DNA of 64,000 nucleotides from Telopea speciosissima (GCF_018873765.1 NC_057918.1:70097871-70161870); one strand, 5' to 3'. Positions 22,026 through 34,599 are shown, numbered from the stretch's first letter. A program made the numbers and translations. Notes: generated from the sequence alone by a model not told the origin.

Positions 22026-24685
22026 GATGACAATCCTGATGTCAACTGATTTGGGATTCCTCATATTGAATATATTGGCCTACAGGCCTAGTTCCATCAT
22101 ATTATGCATGCAGCTTCTACTACATAGTATTTCAGTTTTGATGGTGAATGATTCTGGAATCCCTCATCTTAGACGGATTGTCCAATTCCCTTCAATTATG
22201 CAATTCTGAGTAGTTATGCAGTCTGTTCAAATGTACCATGTGTTACATAAGTTCATGAAAATGTGTTCCTTTTTCCAAGTTGTAGGAACCTTCTACAAAT
22301 GTACCATGTTTTAGAAAGACAACAGTTCATTAAAGTGTACGTATACCTTCTCACTCTACATTTTTTGGCAGGAACTGAGATTATTAAAATCTTGAATTGG
22401 TTGCTGGCTTTCAGTTGGGACTCTTCTATGACATTGACCGTGAATCCTTATTGCTGTGATCATTACAGTTTGGTTGCTGTAAAGTACAGATGATCATCAT
22501 CAGTGGTGGGTTCACCTCCCATTTGTTCTCAAATGTCTTGGTTTCTTGGAGTCCATTGTTCAGTCAAATTGTGACAGATAGTTTGTGTTGAGAAGGGATT
22601 TATGGCTTCATGGGAATAATTAGATTAATTCACCACAGTAATAGACAATCTTCAAGCTGTGGAACGTCTGACACAGACATACAGCCTAATTGGTAACAGA
22701 AAGGAGCTTGGAGAACTAACTAAAAGAGTCAATGTAGATTCACCTCATTTAGAAAGAGCAAATCTGGCTGCTGAAATACACAATATATTAACAGGACAGA
22801 GGGTCAGAAGACAGCAGTGACTTGATCTCAAGGAGCAGCAGTAAAAATGGTAACTTATTGATGAGAACGAAGTGATCTTCAACCCAGAGTTTAGAGACTC
22901 TCTAACTGCCCATGCCTCGGCTATTAACACATCTATGTGTGGGGGTGGGGGTGTATCAGTGGAGCAGCTCTGGTGTGTTTTCGAATCATTGTTTCAAATT
23001 CATCAAAATTCTTTGATATTTAACAAAATTTTGGTTCTCAGTATGGTCCATTAAAACTGAAATTTTATGCTTTGTTTTGAGTTCTATTTTATTTTGAATT
23101 TCAAGTTTCTTAATGTAAGTTTGTTTTTTGATTTTTTTTTTTTTTTTTTTAAATGGATTCTGGGTCCAGAGCTCTCTTCATTCAAGGGAAAGGGTAAGGA
23201 TAGATGGATTGATACATTTGAGCAGGCAGGGGGTGCTTAGTGATTGGTATATGAATGTTATGAGGCAGAGCAGGATGAGACAAGCTGCAAGGGGTTGGCT
23301 GAATAGAACAGATGCGACCAAGAATGGGATATTGAATGGAATAACTCAACTGACAATGTGATGAATACTTCAACAACTGAATTAAGCAAGCATCTACCTA
23401 ATCGTGCCTAAACTCATGAACCCACTCATTTGACTAAAATTGCTTCGCCTCAAAAAATATCTGGATCATTTTCTTCAATTGTTTCCTTGCTTGTTCAATT
23501 GCATTACTAGTTAATTAAAGTATATGTACATCATTATGTGATATAGTCTTTGGTTAAAGCCAAGCAGTTCAAGTAGATGACAAAATACGAAATACCAATA
23601 TGATGAACCAAAGAGAGGGCCAACCTGACCGCTGTAGCTTCACCCACCACAGCCGGCATGAGTACAAGGTGATCAGAAGCAATCAGCCTAACCCGCTTCC
23701 ATTGGTCTTCCGTACTTTGGTTCATAAATTTAGTAGTAGCTCATATAAAAATGAAAAAGGAAGATAAGAATTGGTGAATGGGAGGGGCTCTGGAAGATAT
23801 TGTGATTGAGTTTTGAAAACCTGTTCCTAGTGATTGAAAATAAATTTTAGCCTTTTAAAGATCTTTGTTTAGGATAGTAATGAGAGTTCCATTGAATAAA
23901 ACAAAAGAAGAAATGGAACATCTTGGGTATGACCTATAAGGCCACAGAGATAGGTCAAAAAAACAAGGAGGGTGCGGGGGAGAGGGGAGTTGCATGGTCA
24001 GTAATCAGCATCAGCAAATCGTTTGTTGGTTTGGAAACCTAAGAGGGGCTGGGCCCAAGATTTTGACAAGTCACAACCAAATGTTTATCTTGTGATGTTA
24101 CAGCTACAGGTCTACAGAGGAAGCTGTTGAGTCTCCATCCAAAAGGAGAGAAATTAATGTATAAGGAGAGGACTGCAATTAATGTGGTTGTTGGAATATC
24201 AATGCTCAATGGATATGTTATGTGTGAGGAGCTGTGGCTCCTCTTTTAAATTCAAATGAGAGACCAAAATGAGACATTATAACACAATATATGACTCTTC
24301 ATAATTAGTAGGGCTCTTCATTGATGATGAACAGGAGAGGTTACTAGCAAGGTATGATATTTACTCAGAAAACAAATTCATTTAGAAGTAAACAATGACA
24401 TAAGACTTACACCACCACGACATCCCCCAAACACTGTTACAGTACAGGCAGGACTTCCAAATTATAGGCAAAAGTTGCAAGAGTTACAGTTTTAACTCTC
24501 CAAATTTTGCAACTTCGAGAGCCAAATCCCTACAAAGACCAGATGAAAACAACAACTTCTCTCTGCTTTACGTACCTACAAATCCACAATAGACTGGCGA
24601 ATGAAGTTTCTATTCTATTCTGCATGAACAATTTTGAACGTCAACAACCCAAAAAAACCAAAAAAATGTAGCAATTTGAGTAGCG
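22026..24685. other. Transporter 3' end and intergenic region with LINE RNase H relics
   Basis: The transporter 3' UTR must begin at 22026, but no poly(A) signal is convincing. Two minus-strand relics of L1-type LINE RNase H domains can be read: AEAWAVRESLNSGL at about 22872-22930, and GEATAVRLALSLVHHIGIS at about 23560-23665. No other gene is seen. Confidence 0.5.
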
Positions 24686-26146
24686 TCAGTGACCACCGTC
24701 CTCTGCACCGATACCAATACTGGCTCCGCCACCAAATCCGGCACCGAAACCACCACCAGCTGCGCCAACACCTGCACCTACGCCAAGTCCACCTCCCGCT
24801 CCAAATCCTCCTCCTGCACCAACTCCACCACCTCCGCCAAATCCACCACCACCACCTGCGCCAACACCTGCACCTACGCCAAGTCCACCTCCCGCTCCAA
24901 ATCCTCCTCCTGCACCAACTCCACCACCTCCACCACCACCGAACCCTCCACCTCCTCCGGCACCACCACCAAGACCTCCTCCAGCTCCTGCTCCTGCTCC
25001 TGCTCCTCCACCAGCACCAAAACCACCTCCGGCACCAGCACCACCACCCAAACCTCCTCCTCCACCTCCACCAGCACCACCACCAATGCCGCCATGATGA
25101 CCAAGCCCACCTCCTCCACCTAACCCACCACCAGCACCTCCACCCAGTCCACCACCCGCTCCACCACCTGCACCACCACCTGCACCTCCACCCAATCCAC
25201 CACCAGCTCCTCCACCCAGTCCACCACCAGCTCCACCACCTGCACCTCCACCCAATCCACCACCTGCACCTCCACCCAGTCCACCCCCTGCACCTCCACC
25301 AATGCCACCATGGTGTCCAAGCCCACCTCCTCCACCAGCACCGCCTCCAAGCCCACCTCCTCCACCAGAGCCACCACCTAGACCACCTCCTCCTCCTGCA
25401 CCACCGCCAATGCCGCCATGATGACCAAGTCCTCCACCTCCCCCTGCACCACCACCACCTCCTGCACCACCACCAATGCCCCCATGATGACCAAGTCCAC
25501 CACCTCCTCCAATGCCACCACCTCCCCCTGCACCACCACCAATACCCCCATGATGACCAAGCCCACCACCAGCTCCTCCTCCAAGTCCTCCTCCTCCACC
25601 TACACCACCTCCAGCACCTCCACCCAGTCCACCTCCTCCACCTGCACCACCACCGAGTCCACCTCCTCCTCCTGCACCACCTCCCAATCCACCTCCTCCA
25701 CCTGCACCACCACCGAGTCCACCTCCTCCTCCTGCACCACCTCCCAATCCACCTCCTCCACCTGCACCACCACCGAGTCCACCTCCTCCTCCTGCACCAC
25801 CACCTAGTCCACCTCCTCCTCCTGCACCACCGCCCAGTCCACCTCCTCCACCTGCACCACCACCACCAATGCCACCTCCTCCACCTGCACCACCACCCAG
25901 TCCACCTCCTCCTCCTGCACCACCACCAAAACCAACTCCTCCACCGGCACCACCACCAGCACCACCACCAAAACCTCCTCCTAACCCACCACCTTTCCCA
26001 AATCCATGCCGATGTCTAAACGGACCAAAGAAGTGCTTATCACCCTGCACAACCCCATCAACATCAGCAACAACTACTACTGCTACGTAGTTAACAAGAC
26101 AACAAACTAGAACGGCTGCTGCCGCAATGCAACGAACTACACTCAT
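24686..26146 (-). CDS. Secreted glycine-rich protein, cell-wall type
   Basis: A single uninterrupted reading frame encodes 486 aa. Residues 1-27 form a typical signal peptide (MSVVRCIAAAAVLVCCLVNY, then a Val-rich core and Ala). A short charged spacer with HFFGPFRHRHGFGKGG follows. The remainder is built from GGGxGGG units, mostly GGAGGGGGLG, with the block GLGHHGGIGGGAGGG recurring five times. The C-terminus is GIGAEDGGH. Composition and signal peptide fit structural glycine-rich proteins of plant cell walls. The long frames seen on the opposite strand are artefacts of the GGN repeats. A CT-rich leader (26262-26289, read as GA on the plus strand) and an AATAAATAA box near 26350 lie upstream. 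The repeat tract probably varies in length between individuals. The specific biological role is not evident. Confidence 0.86.
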   Translation of the reverse strand: MSVVRCIAAAAVLVCCLVNYVAVVVVADVDGVVQGDKHFFGPFRHRHGFGKGGGLGGGFGGGAGGGAGGGVGFGGGAGGGGGLGGGAGGGGGIGGGGAGGGGGLGGGAGGGGGLGGGAGGGGGLGGGAGGGGGLGGGAGGGGGLGGGAGGGGGLGGGAGGGGGLGGGAGGGGGLGGGAGGGVGGGGGLGGGAGGGLGHHGGIGGGAGGGGGIGGGGGLGHHGGIGGGAGGGGGAGGGGGLGHHGGIGGGAGGGGGLGGGSGGGGGLGGGAGGGGGLGHHGGIGGGAGGGLGGGAGGGLGGGAGGGAGGGLGGGAGGGLGGGAGGGAGGGAGGGLGGGAGGGLGGGGGLGHHGGIGGGAGGGGGGGLGGGAGAGGGFGAGGGAGAGAGAGGGLGGGAGGGGGFGGGGGGGVGAGGGFGAGGGLGVGAGVGAGGGGGFGGGGGVGAGGGFGAGGGLGVGAGVGAAGGGFGAGFGGGASIGIGAEDGGH

Positions 26147-26261
26147 CTTGGCTGCTGCTTCTGCTTCTGCTTAGAGTAGTAGACCACCAAGAATGAGAAG
26201 TTTGGATACGGATGAAAAGAAAACAATGGTGAGCTTACAAGTTTATAGTGAATGGAAAGGA

Positions 26262-26289
26262 AGAGAGAGAGAGAGAGAGAGAGAGAGAT
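26262..26289. repeat. (GA)n microsatellite in the leader of the glycine-rich gene
   Basis: A run of about fourteen GA units on the plus strand reads as CT in the gene's sense and lies about 120 bp upstream of its start codon. CT-rich leaders are common in plant genes. A second CT run is at 26441-26463. Confidence 0.85.
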
Positions 26290-26796
26290 CGCCATTAAAG
26301 ACTGCAATGTTACACTCCCACCCACCAGTGTAGAGTTAATGACCACATTATTTATTTCCCAACTGCCCTCCCCAACTCAGCTCCCCACTGTGACTGGGTG
26401 GAAGTGGCGCTTCTCTGTTTTTTAGGGTTCCTGATCAGACCTCTCTCTCTCTCTCTCTCTCTCAAAAGTGAAGGAAGATACAATGTTAGAAGGAACCCCA
26501 AAGTCCAAGCAGTCAACTGGATCCAGTTGGTTAATTTACAAATGGCAAACGCAGCTGAGCTATCCAGCAGCAATGCATGGCAAAATGCTAAAAGTTTCTT
26601 AAGTTCTCAACTGCAACGTGATCTCATTGAATAATGGTGTGCGTGATCTCATAAAATTATTGCAAACCTATCTACCCCAATACACCAAGCTACAACCACA
26701 CCGCTCTTAACTTCTTCTTATTATAGTTCATACATTGATTTTCTCTTTTTCTTTTTCTTTTTCTTTTTCTTTTAGAGGTGTGGGTCTAGGGCATGG

Positions 26797-26999
26797 TTTT
26801 AGTCCACGGTATCATCGGAACGGATCGGTTGTATCGGTCAAAATTACTCCTTGATTTCTTTAAAAAATGAGTTTTTGGATCATTTTACCCTTTGTCCATA
26901 CCATGCTACCGATACGGTATTGGTACAGTATCGATATCGGTGACTAGCAAAACCAGTACATATCGTCCGATACGGGACCCCGATAATTAGAACCACGGA
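26797..26999. repeat. hAT-like MITE with ATCGG/CCGAT palindromes
   Basis: The left end is CATGGTTTTAGTCCACGG, and the right end read in reverse is CCGTGGTTCTAATTATCGG. The interior is dense in 'gtatcgg', 'gatacgg' and 'cgatatcgg'. The layout matches the other hAT elements in the window, but no target duplication was confirmed. Confidence 0.45.
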
Positions 27000-29465
27000 T
27001 TTTGGTCTAAGGGTGTCCATCGATCGAGTTGGACCGGTTTCGATCTGGTTTCATCAGTTTTGGTGTGAGAATGAATGGGTCTAAAACATGATCCAATAAA
27101 AGGTGTATCGGTTTCAATTTCTTATCACCATGGAACTATATTCATAAGTACGAGAAAATGTGCTTTTTATGAGTTATGGATTTGGTTTCGGACTGATTAT
27201 TATCTAAGTTCGGTTTGGTTTTGGTATGATCCGGTTTGTGTCCGGTGTCATAAAACCATAATCAGAATTATGAATGATCCAATAAGCTCATGTTGGCTTT
27301 GATTTGGGCCGGATTCAGTCGGTTCAGACCGATGGGTTTTAGGGTTTAAACTTCATATATTGGTTTAAACTAATGAAGATACAATGAGTTTCAGTGTATC
27401 ACTATGGAAGTCAATGGGTTTAAACTATCATTTACTGAAGTATCATTTATGTTTTCTACTTGATTTCGACCTTTGACGCATTCATGGTCTGATTCGTTAC
27501 AGGAATAAGGATGAATTTAGTGAAGTAAACTCTTAACTCACAGGTCTTAGCGCAGAGGTAGTATATATGGATTTGAGATTTATATTCCCTGTTTATATTA
27601 TCATTGTTGAAGTTATAATCCTTGGAGTCACTTAGTAGGGGGTTTTTTTTTTTTTTTTTCTTTTTAAAAGAAGATTCATTGAAGGATAGTACGTTTGTGT
27701 ACAACCTAAAGTTTCAGATTTACAAAGATTATGAAACCAAGAAGTAGAATTTGGCCAATCTATTATACACAAAATAGACAAGGCAATTAGGCTTTACTAA
27801 TGCTTTATTATAGGTTTGTGTTATGTGCCTAATGGCTTCCACTTTAGTATATGAGCGCTAGATTAGGCCAGTCTAGTATGAGATAGATTAAAAGACTTGA
27901 TTTAACACGTTCCATCTGCTTCAAAGCTAGCTTTTGCCGTATAGATCAAATACCTAACAGTTTGTGTTATGATCTATAAATTAAACTAATATTATCAAGC
28001 CTAAGTGTACGTTGTGTTTAGGAAGTAAAATCTTGTATAAATGGCACATTATGCTCACCTGTGGTTTGCAATTCCTTTTTTTTTTTTTTTTGGGCTAATT
28101 AATGAACCGATTGTATTAGAATAAAAGTAAAAAAGAATAAAAAAAGAATACAGAGATTGTGGTTTGGAATTAGTAGCATTGATTGTTGTGTATAAGATTG
28201 ATTGCCACAATGTAAGAACACACAAGCAGATGGCAAGCATGCAAGTATAAAAATGCCCGTGAGTCTCCAACCAATCCCACCCTGTTCTGGGGATGGCATT
28301 AATGGGGTTGGTTTAATTGATAATCCACTCTATATATGGGTAAGGCCCGCCGATGTAAATGGATATTTGAAATTTTGAATTTGATATGCATCTATATCTG
28401 TTTAGGGATGTCCGTATTCGTTTATAGATATTCGAAAAAAAAAATTTTGAATACTCCGATAAAAATTCATCTGAAAAAAAAAAAACTCAAATACATAATA
28501 AATATATATATATATATAAGTAAATAATGATCTTGAGGGTTTTTTAAGATGCAACGTATATGTTCTAAAATATGAGGAAAAGATAATCATGATCTAAGAG
28601 ATATGGATTGAGAGTGAATTGTATCTGCCGGGAGAAGGAAAGTTCGGGTTACACAAGGCAGAGACGGAAACGGATGGTCGAATATCCGAATTGGATCTGT
28701 ATCCAAATCCGTTTAGAGGTAACCGTATTCAGCCAGGCAGGATCCAATCACATCCTGTTATTTTTGCAAATGTCGAAAAAAAGTTATTTTTCCACGTGGA
28801 TAAATGATACGTCAATTCCAATAGTTGGACAAAGAGGACATAATCTAACTAGTCTCATGTAAAATTCCAAAGTCTAATTCAATCAAATACTCCTTTTTGT
28901 ATAGGCACACAATCCGTGTTTGTCCATGCATGTGTTCCAGTACTCTAGACATTACTAGGAACTCTCTACTGAGAACAGAAGGTTTAGATTTTAAGAAGAA
29001 AGAAAAAAGGATAAAAATTAATGATTCAAATTTATTTTGTGATTTTTAGAAACATCGCCTTCCATTGTTAGATAGATAAACTACCCTTAAAAATATTTTT
29101 CATTAAATATTACTTAATATGAAACAGTATTACAACACAAAGCCCCTTTCTGGTCAGAGTATCAAATTGGGATTATCAGACCCCACTCAATTATCTTGTA
29201 CTCGGTATTCTTACAAAGAGACAAGGTTGGTTGGTAGTGTTTCCAGTAGCAATAACTGGTTTCTATTTTCCTACCCTAGACAATTTGAGGTACATTTCAG
29301 GTACTATCGCTTTTAGTATTTTTAGAAAAGAATTATTCAACTTTGGACAATCTCGCCCTCCACCCTCCACCCCACTCCCCACCCCCACCCCCAACCCCCC
29401 ACCGCCCACCCAACCCTACCCTTAACCCGTCCTTTTTTTCCTCTTTAAAACTACTATACCCTCTT

Positions 29466-29497
29466 GATCTTAGCCAAAAGGCCGAGAAAAGTGTACC
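29466..29497 (-). pseudogene. Tiny retro-fragment of the U2 snRNA 5' end
   Basis: On the minus strand the sequence contains TTTCTCGGCCTTTTGGCTAA followed by GATC, identical to the first part of U2 snRNA. The flanks carry the direct repeat ATACCCTCTT at 29456-29465 and 29498-29507. Only about 28 nt match and nothing after this resembles the rest of U2, so it is not a functional snRNA gene. No plant snRNA promoter element was seen upstream. Confidence 0.7.
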
Positions 29498-30561
29498 ATA
29501 CCCTCTTCACTTTGCATGAAAGCAAGAATATTTTTTTGGATTTTTTTTTTGTTTAAATGATACTTCTAATTAGGTTGTCATAAGAGGCTTGGTTATACTT
29601 CTAAGGGAAGTAGTTGTTTATCACGGAGCATAGGGTATCCTAGTGTTCCCTGAGTTTTATCTCTTTCTCCCAGAACAAGGGGTATATCATATATCATTTC
29701 TGTTTTTTTTTTTTGGGCAGGAAACGTTAGCATACGCTATGCTCTTGCACAGGATTTAGTTTCACTATTCTTTTATGAGAAAAATCTGAGCATGCTGTTG
29801 GGCTGCCCAAGCTGTGTCACTCTCTCCCCCACCTATGGAATAGAATTCCATACCCATGTGTGTCCCACACTGCCATTGGTTGGAGCTAGCGGCATACCCA
29901 ACCTCTGCCCTTCTTTTATAGTTTGTTCTAGTTTACTAGTAGTTTCAATTCGGAGTTTGATGTAAGAAAAATCACTTGCACATCAACCAACGTGCACGAG
30001 GGTAAATTTCAATTTCATTTTTCTTTTTTACATTAACAAATTTGACATAATCGGGGGATGTGATCATTAATGGGAAGGAATCATTCATCAAATAAGGGTA
30101 GTTTGGTTATTTTGAATCCCTTATCTCAATTCGACATTTTGTATGCACAGTCGTGCATAAAATCTTTGGCCTATTTGTATATAAAGCAAGGGAGAAGTTT
30201 TTTTTTACGACATATTTAGATAAACTTATCTAAATTCTGAACAGCCAAAATATCTATAATATAGGAGCCAAATATTATGAATAAGTAAACTTCAAGTGAC
30301 AAAGTGAAGCTTTGAAATACCATTAAAGGGTCGGGGTTCGCTCTTAGCCTGGTAGACCTTCCATCCATTTATAGGGGCAAAATAAGAAGAGAAACATAAA
30401 AGATAGGGGTATTAGTGACGATTCATCAAATAGGGGAAAAATATTCAATTTCCATGGTCCGACACTCCTAACCACGGTGTCTGTTATCTGACCGTTAAAC
30501 CAGTAAACTTTCTTCCTAAAGGTTTATGGTGATCCATAATTCTTTTTTGTTTTATTTTTTA

Positions 30562-30790
30562 GGGGCACTGTTCTCTGTACCGTAGCGGTGCGCCCAGGCA
30601 CATGGGGGTGGGTGCAATGACCACCCTGCCCCCTGAGTGGCAGGCCCATGTGCTGGGCGCAGCCTGTGCTGCGGCACATAGAACATTCTTCCTATTTTTT
30701 AATTTCAAGGGAAGAGAATGTCGTTTGATTGCATAATACACGCGGTCATTGCACCCAAACACAGGACACATGAAATGACCACCACATCCC
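30562..30790. repeat. Hairpin (MITE-like) family 1, diverged copy
   Basis: The 'ggtgcgcccaggcacatggggg' region pairs with 'caggcccatgtgctgggcgcagcc', and the 'tgcaatgaccacc' core matches the copy at 57338-57535. A second partial unit, 'tcattgcacccaaacacagg', follows at about 30748. Confidence 0.45.
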
Positions 30791-31203
30791 TGATCTTCTC
30801 TATTTTTTTATATTTTTTTGTCTTTCAATTTATACCATCATTTAAACCAGACGCGTTACTTCTAACGCGGAACGCGGAAGTTCGTTGCCAAAGTAATTGC
30901 ATTGGAGAAGCAAAAATTGCAGTGCACGCGACCTCCTTAATGACTTGGGTCTCTGAAGGGAAAAAATCTTGGGACATGGCATGGGGGTGTGATTTGGAGC
31001 TGGTGAGTGAGGGAGTCGGGCATTTGCTCCATTAAATGTAACATTAAATCCAGTCCATCAACCCCCCTTGATCCCTGGCTTTCATTCCTTAAACAGCGAC
31101 TTGGCAACATTTCACTCCATCAAAACAGTCCTTACAGACTCTTGTAGGCTTTGGACCACTGTGTCAGCTGGGGTCAGGGCTTCAGCTTTGTACACACAAA
31201 TCA

Positions 31204-31440
31204 TGGTTTGAGGTATCGGTATTGGATTCATCGATTTGTATCAATATCGATATAGAATCGATATGGATTCCTTGTCGATCTCATGTCAGTGGATCGGTAT
31301 AGGCCTAGGATAAAATGGTTAAAAAAATCAATTTTGAATAAAAACAAGGGCAAATCCATCCGATATGGACTGATATAGATCGGTACCAGTCGAAACCGTT
31401 TCTGTATCCAATACTAATTACAAAATCCCTGCACATAACT
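31204..31440. repeat. hAT-like ATCGAT-rich element
   Basis: The left end is CATGGTTTGAGGTATCGG. The interior carries many 'gatcggta', 'tatcgatat' and 'tcgatatgg' words with inverted partners. It is of the same style as 26797-26999; the right end is not defined. Confidence 0.4.
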
Positions 31441-31862
31441 GACCGTACGTTTTACCTGAAATATAATGTGATCGCCATCCATGCCATTTTAAATCTTTTA
31501 ATTTCGTGAATTTTTAGACCAACAAATTAACAATAGTAAAAGTGAAGTTTTCTTCAACAAAAATACTCCCACTAGCTTTGCAACCACCTTGGTATGAAAG
31601 AAATGTTTTAAGTCTCATTATATACTTTGGTTCCCTTTTATTGAGATCTAGGAATTAGAATAGACTTTTATCTTCTATTGTTAATAGGGTCCAATCTAAG
31701 CTTGTTTTTAATACCAAAAAAATCTAAGCTTGTTATTAATTGGAAAATTTTCTTTGTTATCTCAAATTGGTCGGTCTACTCTCATCAAATCTGTCCTGAG
31801 TTTTGTATGACATACTTAATATCTTGTTTTCTTTTTCCCAAGAATATCTTTATGAAACTGGA

Positions 31863-31915
31863 TACAACAACAACTTAATCTTGTCCCAACTAAATGCGGT
31901 CGATTACATGGATCC
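31863..31915 (-). mobile_element. RTE LINE 3'-end fragment
   Basis: The sequence 'acaacaacaacttaatctt' followed by 'gtcccaactaaatgcggtcg' is the reversed RTE 3' terminus. Only about 50 bp remain. Confidence 0.65.
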
Positions 31916-31945
31916 TTATAAAAACAAAAACAAAAAAAAGGGGGG

Positions 31946-32135
31946 GAAAGAACACTACTTGGTTGTGCGTCTTGCGTGGATCCCACGCCTAAACACACAA
32001 AGCGTCTTGGGCACCAAGAAATTATCGCCTCGCCCCCATGTAAAGTCTAAATTCCTAGTTGTCAAAGGCGCTTTGTGTGTCTAAGCGTGGGATCCACGCA
32101 AGGTGCATGACCAGGTAGCGTTCTATTACCCTAAA
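31946..32135. repeat. Hairpin (MITE-like) family 1 copy with long paired arms
   Basis: The left arm includes 'cttgcgtggatcccacgcc' and 'acacacaaagcg'. The right arm includes 'cgctttgtgtgtc' and 'gcgtgggatccacgcaagg'. The outer ends, 'gaacactacttggttgtgcg' and 'tgaccaggtagcgttct', also pair. It is non-coding. Confidence 0.65.
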
Positions 32136-32159
32136 AAATAATAGTAAAAAGAAAAGAAA

Positions 32160-33460
32160 TTAACAACATTAACAACTCAACAATATCCCACCTAAAAGAG
32201 GTCGGCTAGATGGATTTTTGCCCTCCACTCAACTCTATTTGAGGTCATACTTGAGACCAGGCCTAAACTATTCATGTCTTTCTTCACTACTCCTAGGGTC
32301 ATTATAGGTCTGCCCCTAACTCTTTTAGATCCCTCAATCTAAATTAAATCACTCTTCTATACTAATGCATCCCAAGGCCTCCATTGAATATGGTCATGCC
32401 ACCTCAAACAAGTTTTACGAAACGGGAGGCGAGGAGGAGGAGGCGTAATTAGTTCGAAGTATTAGTTGTTGAAGGCCTTAATACGTATTTGATAGACTCC
32501 CGAATCTCTTTCTTATCGATCCCAAGCAATAGAGGACACATTTATCCCCCAGCAATTATCACTTTTCGAAAAGGAAACAAGAAGGAATGATTTGCAATAG
32601 TAGGGCAGGTTTGTCGTTCAATTGTTCCCCCTACTGTATATCGAAACAACTCCCAAATCAGCTCTAATATGGTCATTCTTTAATTTATCCTTCCTAGTTT
32701 TATCGCATATCCATATCAACATCCTCATCTCTGCTACGCTTAGTTTATCTATATGAGACTTCTTAACTATTTAACATTCTGCCCCACACATTATAGTCAA
32801 TCGTACGGCTATCCAACAGAATTTTCCTTTTAAGTTTTAAAGGAATACGTTGATCATACAATACTCCGGATGCATCTCTCCACTTCATCCATCCTACTTT
32901 AATCTTCTGTAAAATTTCATCATCTATGTCACTTTCTTTACTTATGGTAGATATCTAAAAAAATCAATTTGCAATATCTCTCTCCTCAATTTTCACCATT
33001 TCCTTATTGTCTTAATGCAACTAAAGTTACACACCATATACTCTGTCTTGGGTTTACTTACCTTAAAAACTCCTTGATTCCAAGGTTGATCTCCATGATT
33101 TCAACTTAGCATGAACCCCTGCTTTTGTCTCATCTACCAAAACAATGTCATCAGCAAAAGCATACACCAATGAACCTCATCTTGAATGTTCCGAGTTAAA
33201 TCATCCATGATAAGTGCAAACAAATAAGAGATTAAAGTTGATCCTTGATGTAACCCAATTGAAATTGAAAATTCACTACCTTGACATCCGACGGTTCTCA
33301 CACAGTCACCATGTCGTCATACATATCTTTAATAATATCCACATCCTTAGTCCACACCCTTCCCTTCTCTAAAACATGTCAAATTAGCTCTCTATGGATT
33401 TTGTCATAGGCTTTTTCTAGGTCAATAAAGACCATACGGATATCCTTCTATTTTTATTGG
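32160..33460 (-). mobile_element. 5'-truncated RTE LINE, reverse-transcriptase part
   Basis: The left end has the RTE 3' terminus. The minus-strand translation near 33128-33160 contains the reverse-transcriptase motif [10 protein letters not shown] with both aspartates present. The element is interrupted between about 32415 and 32625 by unrelated sequence rich in 'ggaggcgaggaggagg', after which LINE sequence resumes with 'ctactgtatatcgaaacaac'. Frameshifts make it non-functional. It is a different insertion from the LINE in the transporter intron. Confidence 0.8.
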
Positions 33461-33931
33461 TTGCCTGGTAGCTTGAGTTGGAGGAGAAAGTCCTTCCCTG
33501 ATGCATATTCTCCCCGAATTAGTAGTTTCCCTTTTGGATTAAGAATCATTCTTGGAGAGTCTGTTTGAGGAAAGCTTCTATAGCTTGTAGATCCGCTAGG
33601 ATTCCTTCCCTTAGTAGGGAGTTAGGAGCGTAGATCTACTTGGATTCCTTCCCTTAGTTGGGAGCTAGGAGTGTAGATCTTCTTGGCTTCCTACTTGGAG
33701 TGTGTTTCTCTGTTTTGAAGTTTAGCTCTTAGAAGGCTTCTATATTGGGAAAACCAGGCAAGAGACTCAATGTTTCATGTTTCCTGTTTCATGTCTCCAC
33801 TTGTCTCGTTAATCGTTATTAGTGATGGAAGTATTTTATCCGTAACACTATCCTTTTCAAAACGATGTGGGTTGCAAGATCACTGAGATTAAGACCTGCT
33901 ACTTCTTTTCTATCTCTCTTTAATAATTTTT

Positions 33932-34110
33932 TGGGAAGCAGTTTTCTGTAAGGGAGTGTAGCCTACACCAGCACTCCCATGAATCTATCTCTCTCCTCCT
34001 TAAAACAAGATGGTAGAGGTGTCTTTTCACATGGGGAGGAGAGAGATAGACTCATAGGAGTGCTGGCGTAGGCCACATTCCCGTACAGAGATCTTTTTCC
34101 CTGATTTTTT
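33932..34110. repeat. Hairpin (MITE-like) family 2 copy
   Basis: The left arm 'gcctacaccagcactcccat' and 'gaatctatctctctcctcc' pairs with the right arm 'ggaggagagagatagactc' and 'ataggagtgctggcgtaggc'. The ends read 'gggaagcagttttctgta' and 'gtacagagatctttttccc'. A second copy is at 48104-48272. Confidence 0.7.
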
Positions 34111-34599
34111 TTAAGGCTTGGGACCCATCTCACAAAACCAAATGTAATCTTTTATCTATTTTTGCTATAATTTGCTACTTCAATTGAATTGCTAGGAACC
34201 AAAGTGTAATTTCTTCTAGCCCAATTCCAAACACATTCTCTAAAACATTAATAGGTAGTTAACGGATTTAGAATTATGAGAAAGTAGGAAGGGGGTTATT
34301 GAGGATTCTAATAGACATTACTTTGACCCTTTCTGACTATTCTTCTTTACTTAAACCAGATGTGTTTATAATCATTTGTGATGATAGTTTATTAAAGCTT
34401 CGAATGAATTTGGATGAGTAGTTATTTGTGCGAGAGATAGTTGTTTCATTACTGCAATGATGGATCTTGGTTTTGTAGGGAGCGCATAGGAGTTCGAGGC
34501 AGAAACCATCTTCAATGGATTACAAAGAGCAAAAGAGCTAAATGCATCACTCATCCACGTTTGAACTGATTGTAAGATTTTAACAGATTGCTAAGTTAT

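Noticed and set aside
24634..26019. A 461-codon His/Leu-rich plus-strand frame and Pro- or Thr-rich frames opposite the glycine-rich gene
   Set aside because: They are complements of the GGN repeats. Only the minus-strand frame has a signal peptide, sensible N-terminus and family-like composition.
29463..29490. Functional U2 snRNA gene
   Set aside because: Only about 28 nt of the 5' end are present, no promoter element is seen, and short target duplications mark it as a retro-fragment.
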